From positions 34,919 to 98,918 of the forward strand of contig NZ_PQVG01000010.1 of the NCBI RefSeq assembly GCF_002920895.1: a stretch of 64,000 nt of DNA, written 5' to 3'. Shown here piece by piece: positions 16,780 to 24,949 of the stretch. Positions within the stretch are counted from its first letter, which is position 1; the number at the start of each line of letters is the position of its first letter. The translations under genes were made by a program, and so were the position numbers. Source of the DNA: Flavobacterium alvei. GTDB taxonomy: Bacteria; Bacteroidota; Bacteroidia; Flavobacteriales; Flavobacteriaceae. Under the pieces are notes generated by a model. The model was not told the origin of the DNA. It saw only the letters and a list, made by a program, of their open reading frames with translations, and searched no databases.

Positions 16780-18096
16780 ATGAAAACAGTTAAACAAACT
16801 ATGTTAGTTGTTTTGGGGCTTCTTTTTTTTACCTTGCAATCTTGTACCCATGACGACTATATTCCTGTACCAGGACCAGCAGGTGAAAACGGTACTGATG
16901 GAGTTTCTGGAACTGCCTCTTGTGAGTCTTGTCACTCAGTAGAACATCAAAAACCAATTATTGATGCTTATGGTTTATCGGTTCATGCAATAGGTGTAAA
17001 TGGTTCTAAGCATATTTATGGAACAAACACAGTTTTTGCTGATGGTTCTTTAAATAGCAATAGAGCATTTTGTTCGGAATGTCACTCTCAAGAAGGATAT
17101 ATTGATGTGAAAAAATACGGCAAAGCAAATCCAACTGGATATGCAAATTACGGTTCTATTTCTTGTGAAGGTTGTCATGGTGTAACACACAGATCTTTCA
17201 ATTTTACAAAAGATGGAAATGATTTTGGATTAAGAAACATTGCAGCTGTAATTCAAAAAACCAATCCAGCATTTACTTTGAATGCTTCACCGACTGGTGG
17301 TACAAGTTCTGCTAATACTTGTATCGGTTGTCACCAAGCAAGACCAGATTCAAACGGTTATTACAAAAGACCAGTTATTGAAATGGGCGAAAAAGATGCA
17401 TCAGGAAATGTAGTTATTACTAATGATCCTGTTAAAGGACCTTTATACAGATTTTGGTCTCAAAGAAAACTTGCCGATGCAGTTAATGGTTATCCAGCAG
17501 GTACTCTTTATTATAAAAACTATTCTAATACAGGTACATCAGTACATGCTTCTGAACAAGGTGATTTATGGATGGGTATTAATGGTATCGATATAGAAGG
17601 TACAACCACTCATTTACCAGCTGCTAAAACAGCAAAACACTACACATCTGCTTCTTGTGTTCAATGTCATATGGATAAACCTAAAACAGGTACTGTAGAT
17701 AATGGTTCACATACTATGAAACTTTCATTCCAAACTTGTGTGTCTTGTCACCCTGCTCCAGAAACTTTATTAACAAGTTTCCATACCAAATTTGATACAG
17801 AAGTGGCTAAGTTAGTTGCAGCATTTGCAGCAAAACCGACTTATTTTAAAGTAAGCGGAACTAGTGTAAGTATTATAGCTTATGATAGTGCTAATGGTAA
17901 TGCACCATTCCCAACCACTCCAGCTTCAGGTACAACCACTGCTACAACTTGGTACCAATCCAGAACAGATTTCCCTCTTAAATATGTTCAAGCTTATTGG
18001 AACTATAAATTAGTAACAGGCGATGAAGGTAAAGGAGTTCACAACCCACCTTATACAATGGCGTTAATTCAAAACTCTATTGAAGCTTTGAAATAA
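16780..18096 (+). CDS. Hexahaem c-type cytochrome lipoprotein
   Basis: The 438-residue protein has a lipoprotein signal (LQSC, C22), then a short collagen-like linker (GPAGENGTDGVSG), then six CxxCH haem motifs: CESCH, CSECH, CEGCH, CIGCH, CVQCH and CVSCH. It likely sits on a membrane surface and relays electrons. The C-terminal third lacks haem sites and may bind a partner or substrate. An FNR-like box precedes it and a terminator follows. A monohaem lipoprotein and DUF5777 barrel come next. The family is not recognised beyond multihaem cytochrome c. Confidence 0.85.
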   Translation: MKTVKQTMLVVLGLLFFTLQSCTHDDYIPVPGPAGENGTDGVSGTASCESCHSVEHQKPIIDAYGLSVHAIGVNGSKHIYGTNTVFADGSLNSNRAFCSECHSQEGYIDVKKYGKANPTGYANYGSISCEGCHGVTHRSFNFTKDGNDFGLRNIAAVIQKTNPAFTLNASPTGGTSSANTCIGCHQARPDSNGYYKRPVIEMGEKDASGNVVITNDPVKGPLYRFWSQRKLADAVNGYPAGTLYYKNYSNTGTSVHASEQGDLWMGINGIDIEGTTTHLPAAKTAKHYTSASCVQCHMDKPKTGTVDNGSHTMKLSFQTCVSCHPAPETLLTSFHTKFDTEVAKLVAAFAAKPTYFKVSGTSVSIIAYDSANGNAPFPTTPASGTTTATTWYQSRTDFPLKYVQAYWNYKLVTGDEGKGVHNPPYTMALIQNSIEALK

Positions 18097-18102
18097 TAAT
18101 TA

Positions 18103-18136
18103 AATACCTCTGGGATTTTATGCCCAGAGGTATTAA
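18103..18136 (+). terminator. Strong hairpin terminator after the hexahaem gene
   Basis: AATACCTCTGGG at 18103-18114 pairs exactly with CCCAGAGGTATT at 18123-18134 around an 8-base loop, followed by AATTTA. The short T run means partial read-through into the next cytochrome gene is possible. Confidence 0.75.
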
Positions 18137-18263
18137 TTTATAAACTTAGAGAAAATAATTTTGATTTGTTTTCTTTAATAATTGCCTTCGTAACTTTAAA
18201 TCTTTTGACAATGCAAATTGTTGAATAAGACTTAATAGCAATTATTCAATTAAAAAATAAAAG

Positions 18264-18647
18264 ATGAAAAAAATATTTCAATATCTAATGATGTTAACAG
18301 TGAGTTTGATGGCTACATCCTGTTATTATGACGAAATGCCAGCAGAGCCTGTAACCCCTATTCCAGAAACGGTCTCTTACTCAAAAGACATTCAGCCATT
18401 ATGGGATACTGATTGCATTAGTTGTCATAAAACTGGAGCCACATCACCTGATTTGACTGCTGCCAACTCTTATCTAGCGTTGACAAAAAACAACAAATAT
18501 GTAATACCAGGAGATGCAGCTAGCAGTAGTTTGCATAAATCTTTGGTAGGTGATGGAGCTGCAATTATGCCAACAGCTGGTAAATGGAGTGATTCAAAAA
18601 TTGCTTTAGTTGACAAATGGATTAATGCTGGAGCTCTTAATAATTAA
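18264..18647 (+). CDS. Monohaem cytochrome c lipoprotein
   Basis: The 127-residue protein has a lipoprotein signal (MATSC, C20) and one haem site CISCH at residues 51-55, with a likely methionine ligand in AIMPTAGKW. The spacing YSKDIQPLWDTDCISCH is typical of small Bacteroidota cytochrome c-like domains that read DIQPI-x6-C-x2-CH. It could shuttle electrons to or from the hexahaem protein. The next gene starts 16 bases downstream. Confidence 0.85.
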   Translation: MKKIFQYLMMLTVSLMATSCYYDEMPAEPVTPIPETVSYSKDIQPLWDTDCISCHKTGATSPDLTAANSYLALTKNNKYVIPGDAASSSLHKSLVGDGAAIMPTAGKWSDSKIALVDKWINAGALNN

Positions 18648-18663
18648 CTATAAATTGAAAATC

Positions 18664-19527
18664 ATGAAATTATTAAAAACACTATTTATAGTTGTGTTAG
18701 CTATGCCAACAATGCTATTTGCTCAAGAGCAAAAAGATACTATAGCAGCCGTTAAAGAAGACAGTATTGCCCCAGTTGTTGAGGTTGAATTAGAGCGAGC
18801 CGCCTTCGAAAGTACTTCTTTGATAGAAAGTCAAACTAATAGGGTGTATTCAAAAGGAACAATCGAAATGATAATGAATCACCGTTTTGGTCTTGTAACA
18901 GGAACCAATGATTTAATTGGAATTTGGGCTCCCGCCAATATTCGTTTGGCAGTAAATTATTCAATTACCGATAGAATTACTGTTGGATATGGAACTACAA
19001 AAGACTTTAGATTGCAAGATTTTAGTCTTAAAGGAGCTATTTTGCGACAAACAGTTAAAGGGGAAATGCCTGTGAGTGTTACTTATTATGGTAATGCTTC
19101 TCTTAGTGCTTTGCCAAAAGAGAATTTCTATCACTTATCGGATCGTTGGTCGTTTTATAACCAAATTATAATTGCGAGACGTTTGAGTAAAGCAATTTCA
19201 TTACAATTAGGACCAAGTTATTCTCATTATAATGTAGTTGAACCTGGAATGTATAATGATTTATTTGCAATTGAATTTGGAGGTAGAGCAAAAGTTACCT
19301 CTGGAATGTCAATTTTGTTAGATGTGAATCAACCCATAAGTTCTCAAGAGGGTTTGCCTAAATCTGGGTTTTCTGTTGGTACCGAATTTTCAACTGTTGG
19401 TCACACCTTTCAAATATTTATAAGCAATTATAGAGGTATTATTAATCAACAAAGTAATATGTTCAACCAAAATGACTTTTTCAAAGGTGATTTTGCCATT
19501 GGATTTAACATAGGAAGAACTTGGTAA
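18664..19527 (+). CDS. DUF5777-type outer-membrane beta-barrel protein
   Basis: An upstream in-frame ATG at 18610 overlaps the previous gene, but the signal peptide begins at the ATG at 18664 (MKLLKTLFIVVLAMPTMLFAQ), which I take as the start, giving 287 residues. The mature protein shows alternating beta-strand patterns and NHRFG, IRLAVNYSITDRITVGYGTT and GGRAKV motifs typical of DUF5777 proteins, which often sit beside cytochrome genes. A barrel beside two cytochrome lipoproteins suggests an outer-membrane electron conduit, but the barrel is much smaller than MtrB. Function otherwise unknown. Confidence 0.75.
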   Translation: MKLLKTLFIVVLAMPTMLFAQEQKDTIAAVKEDSIAPVVEVELERAAFESTSLIESQTNRVYSKGTIEMIMNHRFGLVTGTNDLIGIWAPANIRLAVNYSITDRITVGYGTTKDFRLQDFSLKGAILRQTVKGEMPVSVTYYGNASLSALPKENFYHLSDRWSFYNQIIIARRLSKAISLQLGPSYSHYNVVEPGMYNDLFAIEFGGRAKVTSGMSILLDVNQPISSQEGLPKSGFSVGTEFSTVGHTFQIFISNYRGIINQQSNMFNQNDFFKGDFAIGFNIGRTW

Positions 19528-19579
19528 ACTTCTAAAAACCATTTGTAGGACAACTGCAAATTAAACTAATTCAAATACG

Positions 19580-19627
19580 AAAAGAGGATTCTGACTCCAT
19601 AAAAGGATAAGTTTATCCTCTTTTCTA
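19580..19627 (+). terminator. Terminator after the DUF5777 gene
   Basis: AAAAGAGGAT at 19580-19589 pairs with ATCCTCTTTT at 19615-19624. A competing inner hairpin GGATAA-GT-TTATCC lies at 19605-19618. Confidence 0.75.
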
Positions 19628-19721
19628 TATAACTAAACAAGAGTTTTATATCTTTTTTTTAAATTTTAACTTAAATTTCTGATTGTTAAATAATTATGAT
19701 ATTTGTTAAAAAAAACAAAGT

Positions 19722-19765
19722 ATGATAATTATCAGTAATAATTAGATTTAATTATTTGAAATTTG
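19722..19765 (+). promoter_or_regulatory. FNR-like box with -7-like element upstream of the FeS/NrfD operon
   Basis: ATGAT-AATT-ATCAG at 19722-19735 matches the FNR/CRP pattern with few changes. GAAATTTG at 19758-19765 is one mismatch from TAnnTTTG. The centre-to-octamer distance is 29.5 bases, identical to that at 16667-16710. It lies in the 310-base gap between the DUF5777 gene and the Tat FeS gene; besides this box and the terminator the gap shows nothing else. Confidence 0.55.
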
Positions 19766-19837
19766 CTTAAGAATTCAAATTCAAAATGATAAGAATGGTT
19801 TGTTTTAATGAATTTCTAATTAGTAATAAATAGCAAT

Positions 19838-20773
19838 ATGGAAAAAGAAAATAACAATTCATCCAGAAGAAATTTTCTAAAGCTCGGCGCTTTAGGAGGA
19901 ATTGCTTTGGCTGGAACTGCCATTGCAAGTGCAGTTACCGATGAATCTACAAAAGCTACTGGCAAAAAAGTAAAAGTGCTTACTGCTGATGGAAAATTAG
20001 TCGAAATCGATAGCTCTCTGGTAGATCATCATGCCGCTAATGATGATTACTCAAAAGAAGAAATCCGTCAAGGAATTGAAGGAAAGAAATTCATTCGAGT
20101 GATTGACTTAGGCAAATGTGCTAATGAAAGAAAATGTATAACAGGCTGTCAAAAAGCACATAATATTTTGGCTCCAGTTGAATACATAAAGGTGAAAAAA
20201 ATGCAAAATTCACCTTTAGAATCGCCTTATTGGTTTCCAACAATGTGTTACCATTGCGACAATCCTCCTTGTACCAAAGTTTGTCCTGTAGATGCTACAT
20301 TCAAGCGTTCTGACGGAATAGTAGCTATGGATTATGATCGTTGTATAGGTTGTAAATTCTGTATTGCTGCGTGTCCTTATTCGGCTCGTACGTTCAATTT
20401 CGGAAGACCAGAACAAGTAAAATATAGTGAAGAACATAAAAACGATACTTCTGATCCAAATCATTGTTCAACACCTTATGCTCAAGAAGGAACAGTTGCC
20501 AAATGCGATTTCTGTACTGATCGTTCTGCACAGGGATTGTTGCCAGCTTGTGTTGTCGAATGTCCAAACGGCGCAATTTATCATGGTGATGAATTAGAAG
20601 ACGTTGTAACAAATGGCGAAGATACTGTAAGACTTAAAAAATTATTAGCCGATAGAGCAGGGTATCGTCAATTTGAAGAATTAGGAACTAAACCCAGAGT
20701 CTATTATTTGCCACCAGTAAAACGTGATTTCCCGTTTGAAGATGCAACCGAAGCTCAAAATACAAAGGAGTAA
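19838..20773 (+). CDS. Tat-exported 4Fe-4S ferredoxin-type electron-transfer protein
   Basis: A twin-arginine signal SRRNFLK (residues 9-15) precedes a hydrophobic stretch, so the folded protein is exported. Four cysteine clusters follow: CANERKCITGC, CYHCDNPPCTKVCP, CIGCKFCIAACP and CDFCTDRSAQGLLPACVVEC. The 311-residue protein resembles the FeS subunits of Qrc/Nrf/Act-type and tetrathionate reductase complexes. It pairs with the NrfD gene 18 bases downstream. Unlike the first FeS/NrfD pair, no molybdopterin catalytic subunit is next to it, so its periplasmic partner is probably a cytochrome. Confidence 0.92.
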   Translation: MEKENNNSSRRNFLKLGALGGIALAGTAIASAVTDESTKATGKKVKVLTADGKLVEIDSSLVDHHAANDDYSKEEIRQGIEGKKFIRVIDLGKCANERKCITGCQKAHNILAPVEYIKVKKMQNSPLESPYWFPTMCYHCDNPPCTKVCPVDATFKRSDGIVAMDYDRCIGCKFCIAACPYSARTFNFGRPEQVKYSEEHKNDTSDPNHCSTPYAQEGTVAKCDFCTDRSAQGLLPACVVECPNGAIYHGDELEDVVTNGEDTVRLKKLLADRAGYRQFEELGTKPRVYYLPPVKRDFPFEDATEAQNTKE

Positions 20774-20791
20774 TTTTTTAAAAAATAAAAA

Positions 20792-22153
20792 ATGTCTGAA
20801 AATATAAACAAACACGAAACCTTTACTCAAGCAGAGTATATGGTTATGAAAGATGACCTTCTTCGTCCAATCGAGAAAGTTGGGAAAGCAGGTAAAATAT
20901 GGATTGCATTTCTGGTTGCTGTATTATTAGCAGGAGTTGTTGCTTATATCATACAAGAAACAAAAAGTAAATACGTGACCACTAGTTTAAGAGATTATAC
21001 CATGTGGGGAATATATATATCCAACTTTTTATTTATGGTTGCCATAGGTTTAGTTGGTGTGCTAATGTCAGCAATACTAAAACTAACCAATTTTGAGTGG
21101 TACAGACCACTTTCCAGAATTGCCGAAGTTATTGCCATTGGAGCCATAATGTTCGGTGGAATAAGTATTGTTGTAGCTATGGGAAGGCCCGACAGGTTAT
21201 TAAATTTACTGCTTCACGGACGTATTCAATCACCAATTATTTGGGACGTTATTGGAATTACAACCGATTTGACAGCTTGTATAATATTGCTTTTTATCCC
21301 GCTAATTCCATCATTAGTTACTTGTAAAAACCATTTGAAAAATTTACCAAAATGGCAATTAAAAATGTATAACATGCTTTCTTTTGGATGGCAAGGAACT
21401 CCTGAACAATGGCAAATTTTGAAAAAAACTATGAAAACATTAACCGCATTGGTTATTCCTTTAGGAGTTTTGATTTGCACCATTACGGCTTGGTTGTTTG
21501 CAACAACCCTAAGAGCTGAATGGGATAGTACAAATTTTGGTGCCTACTTTGTTTCAAATGCCTTTTTATTGAGTGTTGCCGTAATGACTTTTGCTACATT
21601 TGTTTTTAGAAAAGCCTATAATTTAGAAAAATATTTAACCGAAATGCACTTCGATAAATTAGGGCAAGCAATGGTGCTAATGGCTTTGATTCACGGCTAT
21701 TTCAACATAAACGAATATTTGATTCCTGCTTATAAAATGTCAGGGTTGCATGAAAACACACTTTTAAATTTATTTGTTGGCAAAGAGGCAGGATTTTATT
21801 GGTCAGTGGTGATTTTTGGTATAATTGTACCTTTCTTATTGCCATTATTCCCTAAAATGAGAAAACCTCTTCCTTTATTTATTATTTCAATAGTTGTATT
21901 AATTGCAGGCTGGTTTAGACTTTACCTAATTGTTATTCCAGGATTACTTCATCCTTATTTGCCTATACAAGATGTTCCTGCTTCATGGACACATTATTTT
22001 CCAAGTGCAGTCGAAATGACTGTAGTTGCTGCAACATTTGCTGGAGTGCTTTTAGTTGTTACCTTGTTTTCAAGATATTTTCCAATCATTTCAGTTTGGG
22101 AAGTAGCCGAAGGAGAGTTAGAAGGAAAAGAAGAAATATTTAATTATAAATAA
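20792..22153 (+). CDS. NrfD-family ten-helix membrane subunit
   Basis: The 453-residue protein has about ten membrane segments, as in the ActC/DmsC-like/QrcD branch of the NrfD superfamily. Conserved landmarks include WGIYISNFLFMVAIG and FGGISIVVAMGRPDRLLNLLLHGRIQSPIIWDV. It probably exchanges electrons with menaquinone and passes them through the FeS subunit to cytochromes in the periplasm, or the reverse. It overlaps neither neighbour; the next gene is 7 bases away, so the module is one operon. Confidence 0.9.
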   Translation: MSENINKHETFTQAEYMVMKDDLLRPIEKVGKAGKIWIAFLVAVLLAGVVAYIIQETKSKYVTTSLRDYTMWGIYISNFLFMVAIGLVGVLMSAILKLTNFEWYRPLSRIAEVIAIGAIMFGGISIVVAMGRPDRLLNLLLHGRIQSPIIWDVIGITTDLTACIILLFIPLIPSLVTCKNHLKNLPKWQLKMYNMLSFGWQGTPEQWQILKKTMKTLTALVIPLGVLICTITAWLFATTLRAEWDSTNFGAYFVSNAFLLSVAVMTFATFVFRKAYNLEKYLTEMHFDKLGQAMVLMALIHGYFNINEYLIPAYKMSGLHENTLLNLFVGKEAGFYWSVVIFGIIVPFLLPLFPKMRKPLPLFIISIVVLIAGWFRLYLIVIPGLLHPYLPIQDVPASWTHYFPSAVEMTVVAATFAGVLLVVTLFSRYFPIISVWEVAEGELEGKEEIFNYK

Positions 22154-22160
22154 TTTACAG

Positions 22161-22718
22161 ATGAAAAAGTATAACTATTTCTTAACCACTTGCCTATCGA
22201 TATTGTTTTCAATAGCAACTGCATTTGCTCAAGATAAAGTAGCCAAAATCGCATTAACTTTTGAAACAGTAGATTCACTCCATGTTTGTAAAGCTTTTGT
22301 AACTTCAGAAGGACAACCAGTCGTTGAATTGCCTATAAAATTATCAGTAAAACGATTGTTTACCAAACTACCTATTGGCGATGCTGTAGCAACAGATTCT
22401 ACTGGAGTTGCCACATTTGAATTTCCTAATGATATCCCTTCTAAGGATGGAAAATTGACTATATTTGCTAGTATAGTTGAAGATGAAAATTTTATGGATA
22501 CCGAAGTTAGCGGAGAAGTAAAATGGGGTCAGATTGTTGTTAGTGATAATTCAAATGTAGATGAACGTTCCTTTTCAGCAGGAAGAGACAGAGCTCCCAT
22601 TTATTTTATAGCAATTTCGTTGCTAATTATTGGTTTGATATGGGGAACTTTATTGTATGCAGTACTACAAGTATTCAAAATAAAACGATTAGGAAAATTA
22701 GAAGAAATTAAAGAGTAA
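22161..22718 (+). CDS. Periplasmic beta-domain protein with C-terminal membrane anchor, function unknown
   Basis: The 185-residue protein has a signal peptide (ATAFAQ), a beta-rich domain of about 110 residues with DSTGVATFEFPNDIP, which resembles a small Ig- or carboxypeptidase-regulatory-like fold, and a C-terminal membrane helix (about 147-172). It lies between the NrfD and cytochrome c genes in the same operon and is probably an accessory subunit. I did not recognise a family. Confidence 0.65.
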   Translation: MKKYNYFLTTCLSILFSIATAFAQDKVAKIALTFETVDSLHVCKAFVTSEGQPVVELPIKLSVKRLFTKLPIGDAVATDSTGVATFEFPNDIPSKDGKLTIFASIVEDENFMDTEVSGEVKWGQIVVSDNSNVDERSFSAGRDRAPIYFIAISLLIIGLIWGTLLYAVLQVFKIKRLGKLEEIKE

Positions 22719-22755
22719 TAATTAAAACTAGTATTAATATTAAAATTCGACAAAC

Positions 22756-23151
22756 ATGAAAAAAATCTTTTTTGGCTTAGCAATTATGGCAGCCTTTATG
22801 TTCACACAAACTTCTAACGCTCAGGCAAAACCAAAAGGAAAAGAATGGAAAGTTCCTGCTGCGGATGCGGGCAAAAAAAGTCCAGCTGGTGCTGATGCTG
22901 CTGCGGGTAAAGTATTGTGGGGAACTAATTGTAAATCTTGTCACGGAGTAAAAGGTTTGGGTGACGGTCCTAAAGCAGAAAAAATTGACATTACTTGTGG
23001 CGATTTTTCTTCTAAAGAGTTCCAATCTAAATCAGACGGATCATTGTTTTACTACACAAAAATTGGTAGAAAGCCAATGCCTTCTTACAAAGAAAAATTG
23101 AGTGACGCCGAAATTTGGCAATTAGTTGCCTATATGAGAACTATGAAATAA
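22756..23151 (+). CDS. Small periplasmic cytochrome c
   Basis: The 131-residue protein has a signal peptide (TSNAQA) and one CKSCH haem site (59-63), with KPMPSY giving the distal methionine and DAEIWQLVAYMRTMK as the terminal helix, typical of class I cytochrome c. It probably takes electrons from, or gives them to, the FeS/NrfD pair. It is the last gene of the module and is followed by two hairpins. Confidence 0.88.
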   Translation: MKKIFFGLAIMAAFMFTQTSNAQAKPKGKEWKVPAADAGKKSPAGADAAAGKVLWGTNCKSCHGVKGLGDGPKAEKIDITCGDFSSKEFQSKSDGSLFYYTKIGRKPMPSYKEKLSDAEIWQLVAYMRTMK

Positions 23152-23176
23152 TAGTTTTTGTAGAAATAATTTAAAG

Positions 23177-23203
23177 AGGGTTAGAGTAAATCTGACCCTT
23201 TTT
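23177..23203 (+). terminator. Terminator after the small cytochrome gene
   Basis: AGGGTTAGA at 23177-23185 pairs with TCTGACCCT at 23191-23199 (one G-T pair), followed by five T. Confidence 0.75.
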
Positions 23204-23234
23204 GTTTGATTACAATTGTTTTGTGATTAATATC

Positions 23235-23275
23235 AAAAAAAACCTGTTTGAACAATATTCAAACAGGTTTTTTAT
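23235..23275. terminator. Bidirectional terminator between convergent genes
   Basis: AACCTGTTTGAA at 23241-23252 pairs exactly with TTCAAACAGGTT at 23258-23269, with A runs before and T runs after, so it can end transcripts from both the cytochrome operon and the DUF2911 gene. It marks the right edge of the respiratory island. Confidence 0.85.
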
Positions 23276-23290
23276 TCAAAATACAATGAG

Positions 23291-24136
23291 TTATTTTTTA
23301 CTCCATTCAGCGATGCTGTCTTTACTCATTTTTACATAATCTTGATTGTTTGCTGCTTCGGCACCTGAAAGAGAAATTTTTGCCGTTTCTATAGCTCCCA
23401 TTTTATCTCCTTGTTTAGCTTGAATCAAGGATTTTAAACGGTAATAAAAATAAGGTTTTTCTTTGCTCATTTCCAATGCTTTATTGATATAGCTTGAAGC
23501 TTTTGTTAAATCACCATTCGATTGAAGGTAGTATTGTGCTGCCGAGAAATAATCACCTGCTGTTGGGCCTGACAAGACTTTATCAATGCTGGCAATTGCA
23601 TTTTTTGCAGTTGGAACCTCAAATTTAAGGGCTACTATTGTGTTTTCCCAAGACAATTCCAAATGAGCAAAATTATTATCTAGATTATTAATTTCGATGG
23701 TAAAACTTTCTACAAATCTATCGATATGTCCCGATTTTACACTTGTTTTCAAAGCGACTTTTGATTCGTCCCAAGTTTCAGGATTGCCCCAATTGTCTGT
23801 TTTAGTATAGAAAAATATTTCCCAATTATCGGCTCTAGGATTGGTATAGAGTGCATATTTTCCTTTTGGTAATGTTTTGCCGTCAATAATTACATCATCG
23901 CTAAAGGAGATTGTTGTGTTTTCATTTGCTCCTGTTCTCCATAATTTTCCAAACGGAACCAAATTATTGAAAACATCTCGACCTCTAGCACTTGGTTTAG
24001 AATAAACAATTTCAACAGTAGTTAAACCTACAACTTGAATGAGTGTCGATTTCGGACTTGCCTGAGGTGTTTTTACTTGAGCTTCAGTCACATAATTTGC
24101 AATAATCATTGCTAAGATAAAAATTATTTTTCTCAT
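23291..24136 (-). CDS. DUF2911 domain protein
   Basis: The frame can begin eight codons earlier at a TTG, but the signal peptide MRKIIFILAMIIANYVTEAQ begins at 24136, which I prefer. The mature protein has a DUF2911 domain (VEIVYSKPSARGRDVFNNLVPFGKLWRTGANENTTI) and a C-terminal helical part with tetratricopeptide-like helices (about residues 190-281). DUF2911 proteins are secreted and of unknown function in Bacteroidota. It faces the cytochrome operon across a shared terminator. Confidence 0.88.
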   Translation of the reverse strand: MRKIIFILAMIIANYVTEAQVKTPQASPKSTLIQVVGLTTVEIVYSKPSARGRDVFNNLVPFGKLWRTGANENTTISFSDDVIIDGKTLPKGKYALYTNPRADNWEIFFYTKTDNWGNPETWDESKVALKTSVKSGHIDRFVESFTIEINNLDNNFAHLELSWENTIVALKFEVPTAKNAIASIDKVLSGPTAGDYFSAAQYYLQSNGDLTKASSYINKALEMSKEKPYFYYRLKSLIQAKQGDKMGAIETAKISLSGAEAANNQDYVKMSKDSIAEWSKK

Positions 24137-24210
24137 TGTTATTAATTTAGATTTATTCAAAATTACAAATTCGAGGGTTCAAAAATGTTAAATATTACTT
24201 AATTCGAAAA

Positions 24211-24864
24211 TTAGTATTTCGAGATTATTTCAAAATTTAATTCGTTTAAATCTTCCACAACAACATCTGCTAATGACAAATCCTGCAGTTTAGAATTTTC
24301 GCTATTATATCCCACGCAAAAAATACCAGCCGCTTTGGCAGCTCTAATTCCATTGGTACTGTCTTCAATTACAATACAATTTTCTTTTGGAGCAATAGAT
24401 AAATTCGCTGCATGCTCAAAGATTGCAGGATGAGGTTTTGAATGTGGAAAGTCTTCACCACTCACAATATGAGTGAAGTATTGATGCAAATTAAATCGTC
24501 TAAAAACCCGGTCAATAGTAACTTTGGCAGCTGATGAAGCTAGAATTAATTGCATTCCATTACTGTGCAAATCTTGAATTAGTTGCTCGACACCATCTAT
24601 TAAATATAAATCTTCTTTACTATCGAAAGCGTCATTAAAAAGGGTTCTTTTTCTTTGAATTAAATCTTCTACTTCGCCATTAATCGGAAATAATTCTTTT
24701 AGTTTTTGAAAAGTATTTCGGGTAGAATTGCCCATGAAGGAAGTAAACATATCCTTAGAAACATCAATATTTAATTCGGCAAAATGCTGAAAATAGGCAT
24801 AACTATGAACTGGTTCTGTGTCAACAATTACACCGTCCATATCAAAAATTACTGTTTGTGTCAT
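24211..24864 (-). CDS. HAD-superfamily phosphatase, beta-phosphoglucomutase type
   Basis: The 217-residue protein has DMDGVIVDTEP (nucleophile and acid/base aspartates), the helical cap, SSAAK (motif II), a lysine in SKPHP and IEDSTNGIRAAKAAG (motif IV). Cytoplasmic; it probably acts on a small sugar phosphate. The substrate cannot be read from the motifs. Confidence 0.9.
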   Translation of the reverse strand: MTQTVIFDMDGVIVDTEPVHSYAYFQHFAELNIDVSKDMFTSFMGNSTRNTFQKLKELFPINGEVEDLIQRKRTLFNDAFDSKEDLYLIDGVEQLIQDLHSNGMQLILASSAAKVTIDRVFRRFNLHQYFTHIVSGEDFPHSKPHPAIFEHAANLSIAPKENCIVIEDSTNGIRAAKAAGIFCVGYNSENSKLQDLSLADVVVEDLNELNFEIISKY

Positions 24865-24884
24865 TTTAAATTTTTAAATTGAAG

Positions 24885-24900
24885 TCCCGAAACATCGGGA
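24885..24900. repeat. Short palindrome TCCCGA-AACA-TCGGGA
   Basis: This perfect 6-bp stem lies just upstream of the HAD gene. A closely related palindrome with the same TCCCGA/TCGGGA ends occurs inside the terminator at 50515-50530, so it may be a dispersed small hairpin. Confidence 0.5.
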
Positions 24901-24949
24901 TTAGATTATAGATTGTTTTGATGAGAAATACGGTTACTGATTACTAAAA

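Noticed and set aside
18610..18663. Upstream ATG extension of the DUF5777 gene
   Set aside because: It overlaps the cytochrome gene and would bury the clear signal peptide that starts at 18664.
23223..23236. GTGAT-TAAT-ATCAA, a near match to the FNR box
   Set aside because: It lies between two convergent genes, next to terminators, with no start downstream in either direction, so it is probably chance.
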